DNA of 51,758 nt from Rothia gullae (GCF_024294905.1 NZ_JANCOC010000008.1:1-51758), one strand, 5' to 3'. Numbered from the stretch's first letter, positions 9,175-18,644 are shown. Notes: generated by a model from the letters alone, not told the origin. Numbers and translations: made by a program.

Positions 9175-9891
9175 ATGGATACTCTCAGCTACACCCCCGA
9201 TGCGCAGAATCTTCCCGCCGACCCGACCGGTCGCCGCGGGCTTTTTATCGTGGTCGAAGGAGGCGACGGTGCTGGCAAAACCACCCAGCTCTCCCTGCTG
9301 AATGAAGCACTCAGCGCCCGCGGATACCGTGTCATCACCACCCGCGAACCAGGCGGCACCGAGATCGGCGAGAAGCTGCGCGCCCTCGTCCTGGAAGCAG
9401 GTCAGGGCACCATTGACGACCGCACCGAGGCGCTAATCTTTGCGGCATCCCGCGCAGCTCACGCCTCCCAGTTGATTCGTCCGGCGCTCGCTGAGGGCAC
9501 CATCGTGCTCAGCGACCGCTATATTGATTCTTCCGCCGCGTACCAGGGTGTTGGCCGTAATCTGGGTATTGAAACCATCGTCGATTTGAGCCGCTGGGCC
9601 ACCGCCGACCTGGTTCCCGACGCGACCCTATTGTTGAGTGTGCCATTGAGCGCCGAGCAGGAGCGCATGGACCAACGCGGCACCGTCGACCGTATTGAGG
9701 CTGAAGGCACCGCGTTCAAGGCCCGCATTCACGGTGCGTTCGAGCAAATCGCCCGCGAGGACGCTAACGGTTCGCACCGCATCATTGATGGTGTGGGCAC
9801 GATTGAGCAGGTACACGCGCGCGTGTTCGAGGTGATTGAACCTCTGCTTGCCGCCCGCGAGCTGGTCCGCACCGGTAAGGAGGACTCATGA
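9175..9891 (+). CDS. tmk: Thymidylate kinase
   Basis: Tmk phosphorylates dTMP to dTDP. The P-loop EGGDGAGKTT (28-37), the TREPGG substrate motif (56-61) and SDRYIDSS (113-120) are clear. The 238-aa protein has about 20 extra N-terminal residues before the kinase core, which starts at GLFIVVEGG. ATG 9175 follows the 12-bp palindrome ACCCTTAAGGGT; AAGGGT there may act as a close ribosome binding site, or TACCCT may be a -10 box for a near-leaderless start. The stop overlaps the holB start (ATGA), indicating translational coupling, a common actinobacterial arrangement. Confidence 0.93.
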   Translation: MDTLSYTPDAQNLPADPTGRRGLFIVVEGGDGAGKTTQLSLLNEALSARGYRVITTREPGGTEIGEKLRALVLEAGQGTIDDRTEALIFAASRAAHASQLIRPALAEGTIVLSDRYIDSSAAYQGVGRNLGIETIVDLSRWATADLVPDATLLLSVPLSAEQERMDQRGTVDRIEAEGTAFKARIHGAFEQIAREDANGSHRIIDGVGTIEQVHARVFEVIEPLLAARELVRTGKEDS

Positions 9892-11030
9892 GCCTCTGGG
9901 ATACCCTGCTGATTCCCTCCGATAAGCTCCAGCAACTACGCACGGATGCCGCCGCCAACCGCCCCACGCACGCTTGGCTTTTCACGGGTGCGACCGGTGC
10001 GCCTCACCGTCAGGCTGCAAAAATTTTCGCTGCCGCACTGCTGTGCGAGCAACCCGACCCGCAGAACCGTGGATGCGGTCTGTGCAAGGGCTGCGTGACC
10101 GTCATGAACGGTTCGCACGCAGATTTTACGCACTTTAGTACCGAGGCGACGCACATCACCATTGATGAGGCACGTGAGCTGGTCATGAAAGCTCAGGACC
10201 GCCCGACTGTGGGTCGCTGGCGCGTAATTTTAGTCGAGGACACCGAGCGCATGCCGGAGCGTACCTCCAATGTGTTGTTGAAGGCGATTGAGGAGCCGCC
10301 GCCGCATACGATTTGGTTGTTGACGGCACCCTCCCCCACCGATGTGCTGGTGACGATTCGTTCGCGGTGCCGTCCGGTGCAGTTGCCGGTTCCTACCGAT
10401 GCGCAGGTGCACGAGTATTTGCTGGCGCACGGTTTGGTGGATCCTTTGGCGCAGCGTGCGGCACGTCTGGCTCTGGGTGATGCGCAGGAGGGGTACCGTT
10501 TGGCGACCGATGAGCGTGCGATGGCTCGTCGTGAGTTGATTACCTCCCTGATTCTGAATGTTCGTTCTATTTCTTCGGCTTTCAACGCAGCTGAGAAGCT
10601 CACCGACCTTGCCGACCAGGACGCACAGGCTGTCTCCGCTCTCAAGGATGAGCAGGAACGCCAGGAGCTTCTGGCTCTGCTGGGTATTCGCGAGGGTGAG
10701 CGTGTTTCGCCGTCCTTGCGAGCGCAGGTTCGCCGCCTGGAGGAGCAACAGAAGCGCCGCGCTAAGCGTGTTTCCTCCGATACGCTGTTGCGTTCCGTGG
10801 CGCAGGTTCAGACGGTTCTGCGTGATGCGTTGACGGTGGCTCTGTCGGCGCAGGCTCCGTTGGTCAATGAGCATTTACGTGAGCCTCTGGAGGCGTTCTG
10901 CACCCGCCGTTCTGCCCAGCAGCTGCTGGAGGATGTGCAAGCGGTCGAGCTGACTCTGCGTCGTCTGCGGACAAACGCGAATGCGCGTTTGGCGCTTGAG
11001 GCATTGATGAGCCGCTTCGTGTATCAGTAG
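9888..11030 (+). CDS. holB: DNA polymerase III subunit delta'
   Basis: This is the delta-prime clamp-loader subunit, which works with DnaX (encoded near the end of this window) to load the sliding clamp. The P-loop region is degenerate (GATGAPHRQA, about 34-43, lacking the Lys-Thr), as expected for a non-hydrolysing delta'. A zinc module has C53, C63, C66 and C69. The Walker-B-like region VILVEDTERM is followed by SNVLLKAIEEPP, and the SRC motif appears in IRSRCRPVQL. The 380-aa length is normal. It starts inside the tmk stop codon and ends before a strong bidirectional terminator. Confidence 0.9.
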   Translation: MSLWDTLLIPSDKLQQLRTDAAANRPTHAWLFTGATGAPHRQAAKIFAAALLCEQPDPQNRGCGLCKGCVTVMNGSHADFTHFSTEATHITIDEARELVMKAQDRPTVGRWRVILVEDTERMPERTSNVLLKAIEEPPPHTIWLLTAPSPTDVLVTIRSRCRPVQLPVPTDAQVHEYLLAHGLVDPLAQRAARLALGDAQEGYRLATDERAMARRELITSLILNVRSISSAFNAAEKLTDLADQDAQAVSALKDEQERQELLALLGIREGERVSPSLRAQVRRLEEQQKRRAKRVSSDTLLRSVAQVQTVLRDALTVALSAQAPLVNEHLREPLEAFCTRRSAQQLLEDVQAVELTLRRLRTNANARLALEALMSRFVYQ

Positions 11031-11051
11031 TTTCTTGGTAGCTCATACAGC

Positions 11052-11099
11052 AAAAAAGGGGAGGCACCGAAGAGATGATCTTCGGCTCCTCCCCTTTTT
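11052..11099. terminator. Bidirectional terminator between holB and the PFL gene
   Basis: GGGGAGG-CA-CCGAAGA pairs with TCTTCGG-CT-CCTCCCC (core 11058-11094) and is flanked by six A on the left and five T on the right, so it can terminate both convergent genes. Confidence 0.9.
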
Positions 11100-11143
11100 C
11101 TGTTGGTTCTCAGTGCCCCTAGAGTTTAATTACGGAATCGAGC

Positions 11144-12499
11144 TTAGTTGCGGAAACCGTGAACCGGCGACGGAATACGACCGCAGCGGGCGATGAACGC
11201 CTCCGCGCTGGGGGTGTGGGTGGGCATGACGGGTGCGCGACCGAGCAGGCCACCGAATTCGACCATGTCGCCTACGCCCAGGCCGACCGCCGGGATGACG
11301 CGGACCGCGGTGGTCTTGTGGTTCATCACGCCGATTGCTGCCTCGTCGGCAATCATTGCGGCGAGGGTGGCGGCGGGGGTGTCGCCGGGAACCGCGACCA
11401 TGTCCAGGCCGACGGAGCAGATGGCGGTCATCGCTTCGAGCTTGTCCAGGGTAATGTGTCCGGCGGCTGCGGATTCAATCATGCCGATGTCCTCAGAGAT
11501 CGGGATGAAGGAACCGGAGAGGCCACCGACGTTCGAGCAGGCCATGAGGCCGCCCTTCTTCACCGCATCGTTGAGCAGCGCAAGTGCCGCAACGGTGCCG
11601 TGGGTACCGACGGTTTCCAGACCCATCTCTTCGAGGATGTGCGCGACCGAGTCGCCAATCTCTGCGGTGGGGGCCAGTGAGAGGTCAATAATGTTGAAGG
11701 GTACGCCCAGACGCTCGGAGGCAAGGGTACCGACCAGCTGACCAACGCGGGTAATCTTGAAGGCTGCCTTTTTGATTTCTTCGGCGCAGGTGTCGAAGGA
11801 TTCGCCGCGGACCTTCTGCAGGGCGCGGTGTACCACGCCGGGACCGGAGACACCTACGGAGATGGTGGTGTCTGCCTCCTGCACGCCGTGGAATGCGCCC
11901 GCCATGAAGGGGTTGTCGCTGACGGCGTTCGCGAAGACGACGAGCTTGGCGCAACCGAAGCCGTGTGCGTCGGCGGTCAGGTCTGCGGTGGCGCGGATGG
12001 TTTCGCCCATGAGTTTGACGGCGCTCATATTGATGCCGGCGCGGGATGAGCCGATATCCACGGATGAGCAGACCACGTCGGTTTCTGCGAGCGCTCGCGG
12101 GATGGAGCGAATCAGCTTTTCGTCGGCGGGGGTCATGCCCTTGTCGACGAGGGCGCTAAAGCCTCCGACGAAGTTCACGCCGACTGCTTTGGCAGTTGCG
12201 TCGAGGGTGCGAGCGAATTCTACGTAGTCTTCATCATTGGAGGCGCCTGCCACCAGCGCGATGGGTGTGACGGCGATACGCTTGTTGACAATCGGGATGC
12301 CGAGCTCAGCTTCGATACCTTCGCAGACGCTGACGAGGTTTGCAGCGCAGCTGGTGATTTTGTCGTAGATTTTGCGGCGGGCTACCTCGCCGTCAGAGTC
12401 GGCGCAGTCGAGCAGGGAGATACCCATAGTGACGGTGCGAATGTCGAGCTTCTGCTCCTCGATCATTTGGATGGTTTCTAAAATGTTGGTGTTGCGCAT
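11144..12499 (-). CDS. PFL family protein (UPF0210/DUF711)
   Basis: This 451-aa protein begins [22 protein letters not shown], matching the conserved start of the UPF0210/DUF711 family, which has a pyruvate-formate-lyase-like fold but no proven reaction. Visible segments are [39 protein letters not shown] and [14 protein letters not shown]. The family is typically encoded right after an ACT-domain protein, as here (gap 10 nt), suggesting the pair acts together, possibly with amino-acid sensing. ATG 12499 is chosen over an upstream extension that would run through the ACT gene. Function unknown; no glycyl-radical motif is seen. Confidence 0.85.
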   Translation of the reverse strand: MRNTNILETIQMIEEQKLDIRTVTMGISLLDCADSDGEVARRKIYDKITSCAANLVSVCEGIEAELGIPIVNKRIAVTPIALVAGASNDEDYVEFARTLDATAKAVGVNFVGGFSALVDKGMTPADEKLIRSIPRALAETDVVCSSVDIGSSRAGINMSAVKLMGETIRATADLTADAHGFGCAKLVVFANAVSDNPFMAGAFHGVQEADTTISVGVSGPGVVHRALQKVRGESFDTCAEEIKKAAFKITRVGQLVGTLASERLGVPFNIIDLSLAPTAEIGDSVAHILEEMGLETVGTHGTVAALALLNDAVKKGGLMACSNVGGLSGSFIPISEDIGMIESAAAGHITLDKLEAMTAICSVGLDMVAVPGDTPAATLAAMIADEAAIGVMNHKTTAVRVIPAVGLGVGDMVEFGGLLGRAPVMPTHTPSAEAFIARCGRIPSPVHGFRN

Positions 12500-12509
12500 A
12501 AGTGGAGCC

Positions 12510-12779
12510 TTAGATGGTGTGCATTGCCTTGAAGATGGATTCTGCCTGGATGCGAATCTGCACCTTCTGTTCGTGCTCGACACCAATCATGGCTTCCTGC
12601 AAGTCGATGAGGTTCTGCTGCGCTTCGTCGAAGGAGCAGTGCATAATCATGGTGAAGTATTCGCCCATAATGGTCTGGGAGACGTCGAGGACGTTGACCT
12701 TACGCTCGGCGAGGGTTGCGGTCACGGCGGCGATAATGCCTTCGTGGTCGATACCTGTGACGGTGAGGATGATCTTCAC
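12510..12779 (-). CDS. ACT domain protein (UPF0237 family)
   Basis: This 89-aa protein is essentially one ACT domain: [20 protein letters not shown] is the first strand and ligand-binding loop, followed by [12 protein letters not shown] and FTMIMHC. ACT domains usually bind amino acids and regulate partners. The gene starts with GTG, with AGGAG about 7 nt upstream. It lies directly before the PFL/UPF0210 gene in the same order found in many bacteria, so it is probably the regulatory partner of that protein; this is inference from context. Confidence 0.85.
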   Translation of the reverse strand: MKIILTVTGIDHEGIIAAVTATLAERKVNVLDVSQTIMGEYFTMIMHCSFDEAQQNLIDLQEAMIGVEHEQKVQIRIQAESIFKAMHTI

Positions 12780-13101
12780 GGTGTTCTCCTAGCGGTTTGG
12801 GGTTGCGTACCTGAGGAAGAGGTGCATAAAGGCACAGGTAAACGCATATTTATAAGACCAATTATAGGTTACTTAGAACACATTCTGTAGGGTCAACACA
12901 AAAAGCCCCTCCCACCGAGCATCGGGGGAATAAAAAATCCACGTACCCTCACCTTATTCCAAGGTACGAAAGAACGTGGATTCTTTATGAGTATCATTAG
13001 CGGAGCGATCTCTTTTGAATGCTCCATTTACCTGTCTAGATTTGAGTGTCTAGTGACACTTCCCAGACGCAACGCCTAGAGGTAAGACCCAAATATTAAA
13101 C
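12780..13101. other. Intergenic region between manA and the ACT gene
   Basis: This gene-free stretch holds the manA 3' region on the minus strand. It contains a dyad AGTGTC-TAGT-GACACT (13045-13060), a GGAGC/GCTCC hairpin near 13003-13025 and then the terminator at 12936-12982. The part from 12780 to 12930 is the leader of the ACT gene; no promoter is obvious. Confidence 0.5.
12931..12982 (-). terminator. manA terminator
   Basis: On the minus strand AATCCACGT pairs with ACGTGGATT and an inner GTACC/GGTAC extends the stem; TTTTTT follows. It ends transcripts coming from manA about 120 nt after its stop. Confidence 0.75.
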
Positions 13102-14289
13102 CTAAACGTAAGAAGCGATGTACAGCTCACCGCTACCGCTCAGGGTTGCCGCCGAGGGCTCACCCACGTGCAGTACCGACTCGGTGGCACCCAGAACGAA
13201 CTCTTCGGTGCCGTTGCCGTCTGCCGCGTGAATGGTGACTTCACCGGATACGCTCAGCGCGGCGCTAATGCCTTCGAAGGTGTAATCCTGCGGCTTGCCC
13301 TCTTCAACGCGGATGCGGGTCACGCTCATGCGCTGATCCCACATAGCGTAGGTGCCCACAGGCGCGTTCTCGGGGGTGGGGCGCTGGATGACGGGTGCGT
13401 CCTGGCTTTCGCCGAGAACCTTAATGAGCTCCTCAGTGTCGATGTGCTTTGCGGTCAGGCCCGCGCGCATCACGTTATCGGAGGGGTTCATCAGCTCAAT
13501 AGCAGTACCGGAGACGTAGGCGTGTACCTGGCCGTCGGGGGTGAATGCAGATTCGCCCGGGGCCAGGTGTACCAGGTTCATGACGAAGGCGACGAGCAGA
13601 CCGCGGTCACCTGGGTACTTGCCGGCAACAATCTGCACGAGCTCAGCTGCGTTAGCAATAGCAGCGTTTTCAGAGCCGGTCAGCTGTGCCGCCGCCTCGA
13701 CAAGCTGCTCAACAGCCGCGGTGGCGGTCTCTTCGGGCATGCGAATAATCTCGGTCAGCAGCTGCTTGGGGGTGAGCTCTACACGTTCTGCCAGCCAGTC
13801 GGCCTTGAACGCCTCAGCCAGCTCTGCCAGCTGCTCGGAGGTGCGCACACCGGTCAGCACGCGCATCGGGGTCAATGCAATGACGGTTTCAGGCTTGGAG
13901 TAGCGGTCCTTGTAGTTGCGGTGCGGCGCGTCAATCGCGATGCCGCGTGCCTGCTCATCCTCGAAGCCGGCAATAGCCTGTTCGGGGGTGGGGTGCACCT
14001 GAATCGACAGGGGTGCATCAATCGCAAGGATCTTAAAGAGGAAGGGGAACCAGTCGGAGGTACGGTCCGGGCGCAAGAAACGGGAGGGTTCAGCCTGGAT
14101 TAGCTCGTTGAGCGGGGACTCGGTGCCGTCAACGGTCGCACGGGAGGGCGCAGCCGGATGCGCGCCAACCCACACCTCAGCCTCGGGCTGTTCGGTGGGG
14201 ACGGGCACGCCACGCATGCGTCCGAGAATTTCGCGCGAACCCCACGCATAATTCTGAATTTGGTTTTTTAGGGAAAAAATCTCACCCAT
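13102..14289 (-). CDS. manA: Mannose-6-phosphate isomerase, class I
   Basis: ManA interconverts fructose 6-phosphate and mannose 6-phosphate, feeding mannose activation. The 395-aa protein opens with IQNYAWGSREIL, typical of type I enzymes. Zinc ligands are visible as Q97 and H99 in SIQVHP, E134 in YSKPET and a His in GQVHAYVSGTAIE, followed by LMNPSDNVMRAGLT with the active-site Arg. ATG 14289 has GAGAGG about 11 nt upstream. It is divergent from manB across 136 nt, so the two mannose genes probably share a control region. Confidence 0.93.
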   Translation of the reverse strand: MGEIFSLKNQIQNYAWGSREILGRMRGVPVPTEQPEAEVWVGAHPAAPSRATVDGTESPLNELIQAEPSRFLRPDRTSDWFPFLFKILAIDAPLSIQVHPTPEQAIAGFEDEQARGIAIDAPHRNYKDRYSKPETVIALTPMRVLTGVRTSEQLAELAEAFKADWLAERVELTPKQLLTEIIRMPEETATAAVEQLVEAAAQLTGSENAAIANAAELVQIVAGKYPGDRGLLVAFVMNLVHLAPGESAFTPDGQVHAYVSGTAIELMNPSDNVMRAGLTAKHIDTEELIKVLGESQDAPVIQRPTPENAPVGTYAMWDQRMSVTRIRVEEGKPQDYTFEGISAALSVSGEVTIHAADGNGTEEFVLGATESVLHVGEPSAATLSGSGELYIASYV

Positions 14290-14412
14290 GGGGGAAAATA
14301 CCTCTCGACGTGAGTTATTTGAAGTAAGTGACGTAATAAAAAACCATACATTCAGCGGAATTTATAAGGTTTTACCTGCCCATTATAGAGGCTAGTTGCA
14401 CTTCTTTACCGC

Positions 14413-14418
14413 TAAAAT
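14413..14418 (+). promoter_or_regulatory. Candidate -10 box of manB
   Basis: TAAAAT lies 7 nt before the GTG at 14426. If used, the transcript would start at or next to the start codon (leaderless). No convincing -35 box is seen. Confidence 0.35.
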
Positions 14419-14425
14419 AAAAGGC

Positions 14426-15832
14426 GTGACTACTATTAATCTACATGACTCGTTCAAAGCGTACGACGTGCGTGGCATCGTCGGCGAAACCATTACCGCA
14501 GAGACTGTTCGCGCTACTGGCGCAGCTTTCGTAGACGTTCTCGGTCTGGAGGGCCAGACCATTCTGATCGGTGGCGATATGCGCCCCTCCTCCCCCGAAT
14601 TCATGGATGCATTCGCCCAAGGTGCAACCGCTCGCGGTGCAAATGTTGAGAAGATTGGCCTGATCTCGACTGACGTTCTGTACTTCGCATGTGGCGTAGA
14701 GAATGCTGCCGGTGTTACCTTCACCGCTAGCCACAACCCCGCAGAGTACAACGGCATGAAGATGTCCAAGGCTGGCGCTGTTCCGCTGTCTTCCGAGTCT
14801 GGTCTGTTCGATATTCGCGACCTGGCCCAGAAGTACCTGGATTCGGGTGAGATTCCTTCGGTGGAGAAGGTCGGCACCGTTTCTGAGAAGGACGTCCTCA
14901 AGCCCTACGCAGAGTACCTGCGCAAGCTGGTGGATCTGTCTTCCATCCGCCCCCTGAAGGTTGTTGTTGACGCTGGTAACGGCATGGGTGGTATGACCAC
15001 TCCCGCTGTTCTGGGCGACACTATCCTGCCGGGCCTGCCCCTGGAAATCGTTCCCCTGTATTTCGAGCTGGACGGTACCTTCCCGAACCACCCGGCTAAC
15101 CCGCTGGAGCCGGCTAACCTGGTTGACCTGCAGAAGGCTGTCGTTGAGCACGGTGCTGACATTGGTCTGGCATTTGACGGCGATGCTGACCGTTGCTTCG
15201 TCATCGATGAGAAGGGTGAGCCCGTCACCCCTTCGGCTGTGACTGCTCTGGTTGCTGAGCGCGAGATTGCTCGTGCGAAGGCAGAAGGTAACGAAGAGCC
15301 CGTCATCATCTACAACCTGATCACCTCGAAGGCTGTTCCTGAGCTGGTTGAGAAGCTGGGCGGCCGCGCAGTGAAGACCCGCGTGGGCCACTCCTTCATC
15401 AAGGCTGTTATGGCGGAGGAGAACGGCGTTTTCGGTGGCGAGCACTCCGCTCACTACTACTTCAAGGACTTCTTCAATGCAGACACCGGCATGCTCGCTG
15501 CAATGCACGTGCTGGCTGCTCTGGGTGGTAGCAATCAGCCTCTCTCCGAGATTAGCGCGAAGTACTCCCCGTACGTTGCTTCCGGTGAGATCAACTCCGA
15601 GCTGGAAGACAAGGCTGCCGCTGTGGACCGCGTGCGTGCACACTACGCTAACGCTCCCGTGGTTGTTGAGGACTCCGACGGCACCACTTTCACCAACACC
15701 GAAGAGGGTTGGTGGGTTAACCTGCGTCCTTCGAACACTGAGCCTTTCCTGCGTCTGAACCTTGAGGCACCGGATGTTGCGACTATGGAGCGCGTCCGCG
15801 ACGAGGTTCTAGCTCTGGTTCGCCAGGGCTAA
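14426..15832 (+). CDS. manB: Phosphomannomutase/phosphoglucomutase
   Basis: This alpha-D-phosphohexomutase interconverts mannose 6- and 1-phosphate for GDP-mannose supply. All four signatures are present: the phosphoserine S102 in TASHNPAEYNGMK, the metal loop DGDADRC (D251, D253, D255), the sugar loop GEHSAHYYF and the phosphate loop RPSNTEPFLRL near the C terminus. The length is 468 aa. I place the start at GTG 14426 because family members begin just before the FKAYDVRG motif (10-17). A TTG at 14396 with AGAGG upstream is the alternative. It may also act on glucose phosphates. Confidence 0.92.
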   Translation: MTTINLHDSFKAYDVRGIVGETITAETVRATGAAFVDVLGLEGQTILIGGDMRPSSPEFMDAFAQGATARGANVEKIGLISTDVLYFACGVENAAGVTFTASHNPAEYNGMKMSKAGAVPLSSESGLFDIRDLAQKYLDSGEIPSVEKVGTVSEKDVLKPYAEYLRKLVDLSSIRPLKVVVDAGNGMGGMTTPAVLGDTILPGLPLEIVPLYFELDGTFPNHPANPLEPANLVDLQKAVVEHGADIGLAFDGDADRCFVIDEKGEPVTPSAVTALVAEREIARAKAEGNEEPVIIYNLITSKAVPELVEKLGGRAVKTRVGHSFIKAVMAEENGVFGGEHSAHYYFKDFFNADTGMLAAMHVLAALGGSNQPLSEISAKYSPYVASGEINSELEDKAAAVDRVRAHYANAPVVVEDSDGTTFTNTEEGWWVNLRPSNTEPFLRLNLEAPDVATMERVRDEVLALVRQG

Positions 15833-15849
15833 ACACTAGCTAGCTACTA

Positions 15850-15895
15850 AAGATTCCACCCCGCAGATTATTTCTGCGGGGTGGGATCTTTTATT
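15850..15895 (+). terminator. manB terminator
   Basis: A long stem, AAGAT-t-CCACCCCGCAGA with TCTGCGGGGTGG-g-ATCTT, is followed by TTTTATTTT. It lies 17 nt after the manB stop. Confidence 0.92.
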
Positions 15896-15900
15896 TTGAG

Positions 15901-15954
15901 TTTTAAAAACCCGGCTAGGTTCTCCTATCTCAGAGGGAGAACCTAGCCGGGTTT
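15901..15954 (-). terminator. hmp terminator
   Basis: A 19-bp perfect stem (arms 15907-15925 and 15936-15954) is followed on the minus strand by TTTTTAAAA. It sits about 35 nt after the flavohemoprotein stop. Confidence 0.92.
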
Positions 15955-15989
15955 AAGAAACCTAGCGGACGAGCCGGCTTACGAGGTTT

Positions 15990-17171
15990 TTACGCCTCGC
16001 GTGCCTGGTCGTGGAGCATCCACTGGTCGGGGCCAAAGATTTCGTAGTTGATGTTCTTGCCGGGAACGCCTGCCTCCACCAGTGCGGAGCGTACGCCCTG
16101 CATGAAGGGCAGCGGGCCGCAGAGGTAGACGTTAGCGTTGGCGGGAACATCCAGCTTGGAGACGTCGACACGGCCGGTGAAGTCGCCACCCTCACCCTCG
16201 ATGAAGGATACGAGGCGTGCGTTGGGCATCTTGCCGACGAGCTCGGCGAGCTCTTCACGCAGGGGCCAGGTGTCCAGGCGGCGGTCTGCGTGGACCACGG
16301 TCACGGGGCGCTCGGAGCCCTTCTCAATCAGCTCGGAGAGGAAGCTGAGCATGGGGGTGGTGCCGATACCTGCGGAGAAGAGGTACAGCGGTGCCTCGGG
16401 GTCGCCGAAGCCTTCCAGGGTCAGGTCACCGTAGGGGTTGGAAAGCTCAACGGCTGCGCCAACTTCCAGCTCGTGCAGGATGGAGGTCATCTCGCCGTTG
16501 GGGTCGAGCTTCACACCGATGCGGCGCTGGTTCTTTTCGCTGGGCAGCAGGGTGTACTGGCGTGCCTGGCGCAGGCCGTCGCGTGCGGGAACGACGATGG
16601 AGATGTACTGGCCGCCCTTAGACTCGGTCATGGGGGTCTCGTCGGCGGGCTCGAAGGTCAGCACGATGACGTTCTCACCGGTCTCCTTGCGGTCAACGAC
16701 CTTGAAGGGTGCGAACATGACGTCGTTTGCCTGGGAAGCGTACAGGCCCTTCTCCAGCTTGATGAGGGCGTTGCCCATGAGCCAGTAGACCTCGGTCCAT
16801 GCCTCAACAATTTCCGGGGTAGCCAGGTCGCCCAGGTTAGCGGCGATTGCCTCGAAGAGGTACTTGTAGACGGTGGGGTACTCTTCTTCCTTCAGACCCA
16901 GGGATGCGTGCTTGTGTGCAACGCGAGAGAGGACCTCGTCGGGGTAGGAGTTCGGGTGCTCGACAATGTAGGAGGCAAACACGGCGATGGAGCCTGCCAG
17001 CGCCTTGGGCTGGGTACCTTCGAGCTGGGAGGAGCGGGAGAACATGCCGTCCATCAGGTCGGGGCGAGCGGCGAACATTCGACGGTAGAAGTCGGGGGTG
17101 ATGTCGTTAATGCGCTCAGCAATGATGGGCAGCGTTGCCTCAATAATGGGGCGGTACTTCTCGGAGAGCAT
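15990..17171 (-). CDS. hmp: Flavohemoprotein (nitric oxide dioxygenase)
   Basis: Hmp oxidises nitric oxide to nitrate using O2, NAD(P)H, FAD and heme. The 393-aa protein has an N-terminal globin (1-140) with the proximal heme histidine H88 in VAHKHASLGL and the distal Tyr in DFYRRMF. Next come the FAD domain with RQYTLL and the NAD domain with FSAGIGTTPMLS, YLCGPLPFM and YEIFGPD at the end. All parts expected of a full flavohemoglobin are present. ATG 17171 has GGAAGAAGG upstream. An NsrR-like regulator gene lies 650 nt upstream on the same strand, suggesting control by nitric oxide. Confidence 0.93.
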   Translation of the reverse strand: MLSEKYRPIIEATLPIIAERINDITPDFYRRMFAARPDLMDGMFSRSSQLEGTQPKALAGSIAVFASYIVEHPNSYPDEVLSRVAHKHASLGLKEEEYPTVYKYLFEAIAANLGDLATPEIVEAWTEVYWLMGNALIKLEKGLYASQANDVMFAPFKVVDRKETGENVIVLTFEPADETPMTESKGGQYISIVVPARDGLRQARQYTLLPSEKNQRRIGVKLDPNGEMTSILHELEVGAAVELSNPYGDLTLEGFGDPEAPLYLFSAGIGTTPMLSFLSELIEKGSERPVTVVHADRRLDTWPLREELAELVGKMPNARLVSFIEGEGGDFTGRVDVSKLDVPANANVYLCGPLPFMQGVRSALVEAGVPGKNINYEIFGPDQWMLHDQAREA

Positions 17172-17817
17172 GTCTTGCCTTCTTCCTGTGTGGTCACCTC
17201 GGTCGTTGTGATGATGCCCTTGATATGTGTGATGCTAGGGCGTTCACTCGGACAGCTCAGTTAGTGACGGAGTGTTTATAAAGTACCCTTACCGTAGCAT
17301 TTTGCGGGGTGTTTGCGCTGAGTGCAGGTCACTCCCTGCGGGATATTGAGGGGTCTAGGCGAGACTTATGGTTCAGCTTGACTCAAAGAGAGAGCCCCGC
17401 GTCACACTATATATTTTCAGCACTGTTTTTGAGTTTGCCGGGTGACTAGCCCCGAAGTGTGCATAAAAATTCTGGAATAAAAATATATTTACTATGGAAA
17501 GTATGTAGTATGGTGCAAAAATGAATATGGTCACATTTTCTGCATTTGAAAAGCAAAATTGCAATATTCTGCATTCCCTGCACAAATTGAGGACTCACGC
17601 AGGTTACAGCAGCCACGCAAGCAACGGTAAAATACTCCCCACTCCCCTCGAAAAACCCCTGCAAGAAACCCCTGCAAGAAAGCCGAGAGACCCCCGCGTG
17701 AACCGCCCAGCAGCCCCCGCATCAACCGCAGAAAAACCCTAAACTTCGTGTTAAAACTCTATGGAGCCTCCCACCGGAAAGCTCCACAGGTACCACGTAT
17801 TCCTTTAGCGTGCAGGC
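17172..17817. other. Long AT-rich intergenic region upstream of hmp
   Basis: This 646-nt gap between the Rrf2 gene and hmp is probably the hmp control region. A 73-codon frame at 17521-17742 (plus) is low-complexity and not convincing. A TGCA-N5-TGCA element with AT-rich flanks lies at about 17557-17586. A 13-nt unit (AAACCCCTGCAAG) is repeated in tandem at about 17653-17680. GGAGC/GCTCC at 17763-17787 could be a weak terminator of the Rrf2 gene. Confidence 0.45.
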
Positions 17818-18288
17818 TTAGCGCACAGGCAACGCATTCTCCGGAGGCGCGAAGCCTAGCTCCACAAATATCGGACCAACGGGATGTGCACCGGCAGTCA
17901 ACTCGCTAATCACAACAGAGTCCACCGAAGCATAGAACGCCTCACGAGCCTTCGCCAGCACGTTGCGCAGGCGGCAGAACTTATCGAGGGGGCAGTGGCC
18001 GTTCTCATCCTCACACTCAATCATGGGGATATCGCCCTCAGTAGCACGAAGAATAGTGCCGACGGTCGCAGAACGACCAGCATCGGAAAGCATGACGCCC
18101 CCGGCGCGACCGCGAGTCGAATCCAGGTAACCCATGTTCACGAGGAAAGCCACAGCCTTCGCCACGTGGTTATAGGGAGTGTCCACTCCCTCAGCGATCT
18201 TCTGAGTGGAAAGCTTCTGACCGGGCTCCAGAGCAGACAGGAGCATCAGAACGCGGAGCGAGACATCCGAGAATGCTGTCAAACGCAT
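17818..18288 (-). CDS. Rrf2 family transcriptional regulator, NsrR-like
   Basis: This 156-aa winged-helix regulator starts MRLTAFSDVSLRVLMLLS, typical of Rrf2/NsrR. The helix-turn-helix spans about 25-60 (STQKIAEGVDTPYNHVAKAV). Three cysteines, C92, C99 and C105, sit almost exactly where NsrR/IscR carry their iron-sulfur ligands, so it probably binds an Fe-S cluster and senses nitric oxide. ATG 18288 has AGAAGGAG at good spacing. Its nearest downstream gene is the flavohemoprotein hmp, the classic NsrR target. NsrR is the best guess; an IscR-type role is less likely because no isc/suf genes are nearby. Confidence 0.82.
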   Translation of the reverse strand: MRLTAFSDVSLRVLMLLSALEPGQKLSTQKIAEGVDTPYNHVAKAVAFLVNMGYLDSTRGRAGGVMLSDAGRSATVGTILRATEGDIPMIECEDENGHCPLDKFCRLRNVLAKAREAFYASVDSVVISELTAGAHPVGPIFVELGFAPPENALPVR

Positions 18289-18644
18289 GGATACTCCTTC
18301 TAATCTCTCGTGCCGCTACATATCAATACATGCAGCAGCGTATATGCGCAGCTCGTGAAAGCTGTAAACATTCAAAAATCTTACATTGGAATTGTATAGG
18401 GGCGGCAAGATAGGCAAGAAATTATGGATAGCCACTTCTGCACCAACCCACCCCGCGAGGATTTTAAAGTATTTTTCAAGAGCAAGTGGACTGCATAGCC
18501 TTACACTCACGCCTTTGCGAGAAAACTTATCACTCCCCCCAACTGACGAGGATTCAAATTTCCCCAACGGAAGGAAGGGGCGGAATCTCACCGAGAGATT
18601 CCGCCCCTTCAAGGCGCTAAACCTTAGGTATTAGCTGGAGTATC
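18289..18644. other. Intergenic region upstream of the Rrf2 gene
   Basis: No gene is supported. The first 100 nt are the Rrf2-gene leader and contain an imperfect dyad with ATAC/GTAT ends (about 18327-18344) that could be an operator. The far end carries the pckG 3' hairpin. Confidence 0.4.
18575..18609 (-). terminator. pckG 3' hairpin
   Basis: A perfect 15-bp stem (AAGGGGCGGAATCTC and its complement) with loop ACCGA lies 35 nt after the pckG stop. The minus-strand tail is only moderately T-rich. Confidence 0.75.

Noticed and set aside
17521..17742. 73-codon plus-strand frame between hmp and the Rrf2 gene
   Set aside because: TAGTAT lies 9 nt before its ATG, but the protein is low-complexity, ends in Pro/Arg-rich repeats from a tandem duplication and has no recognisable feature.
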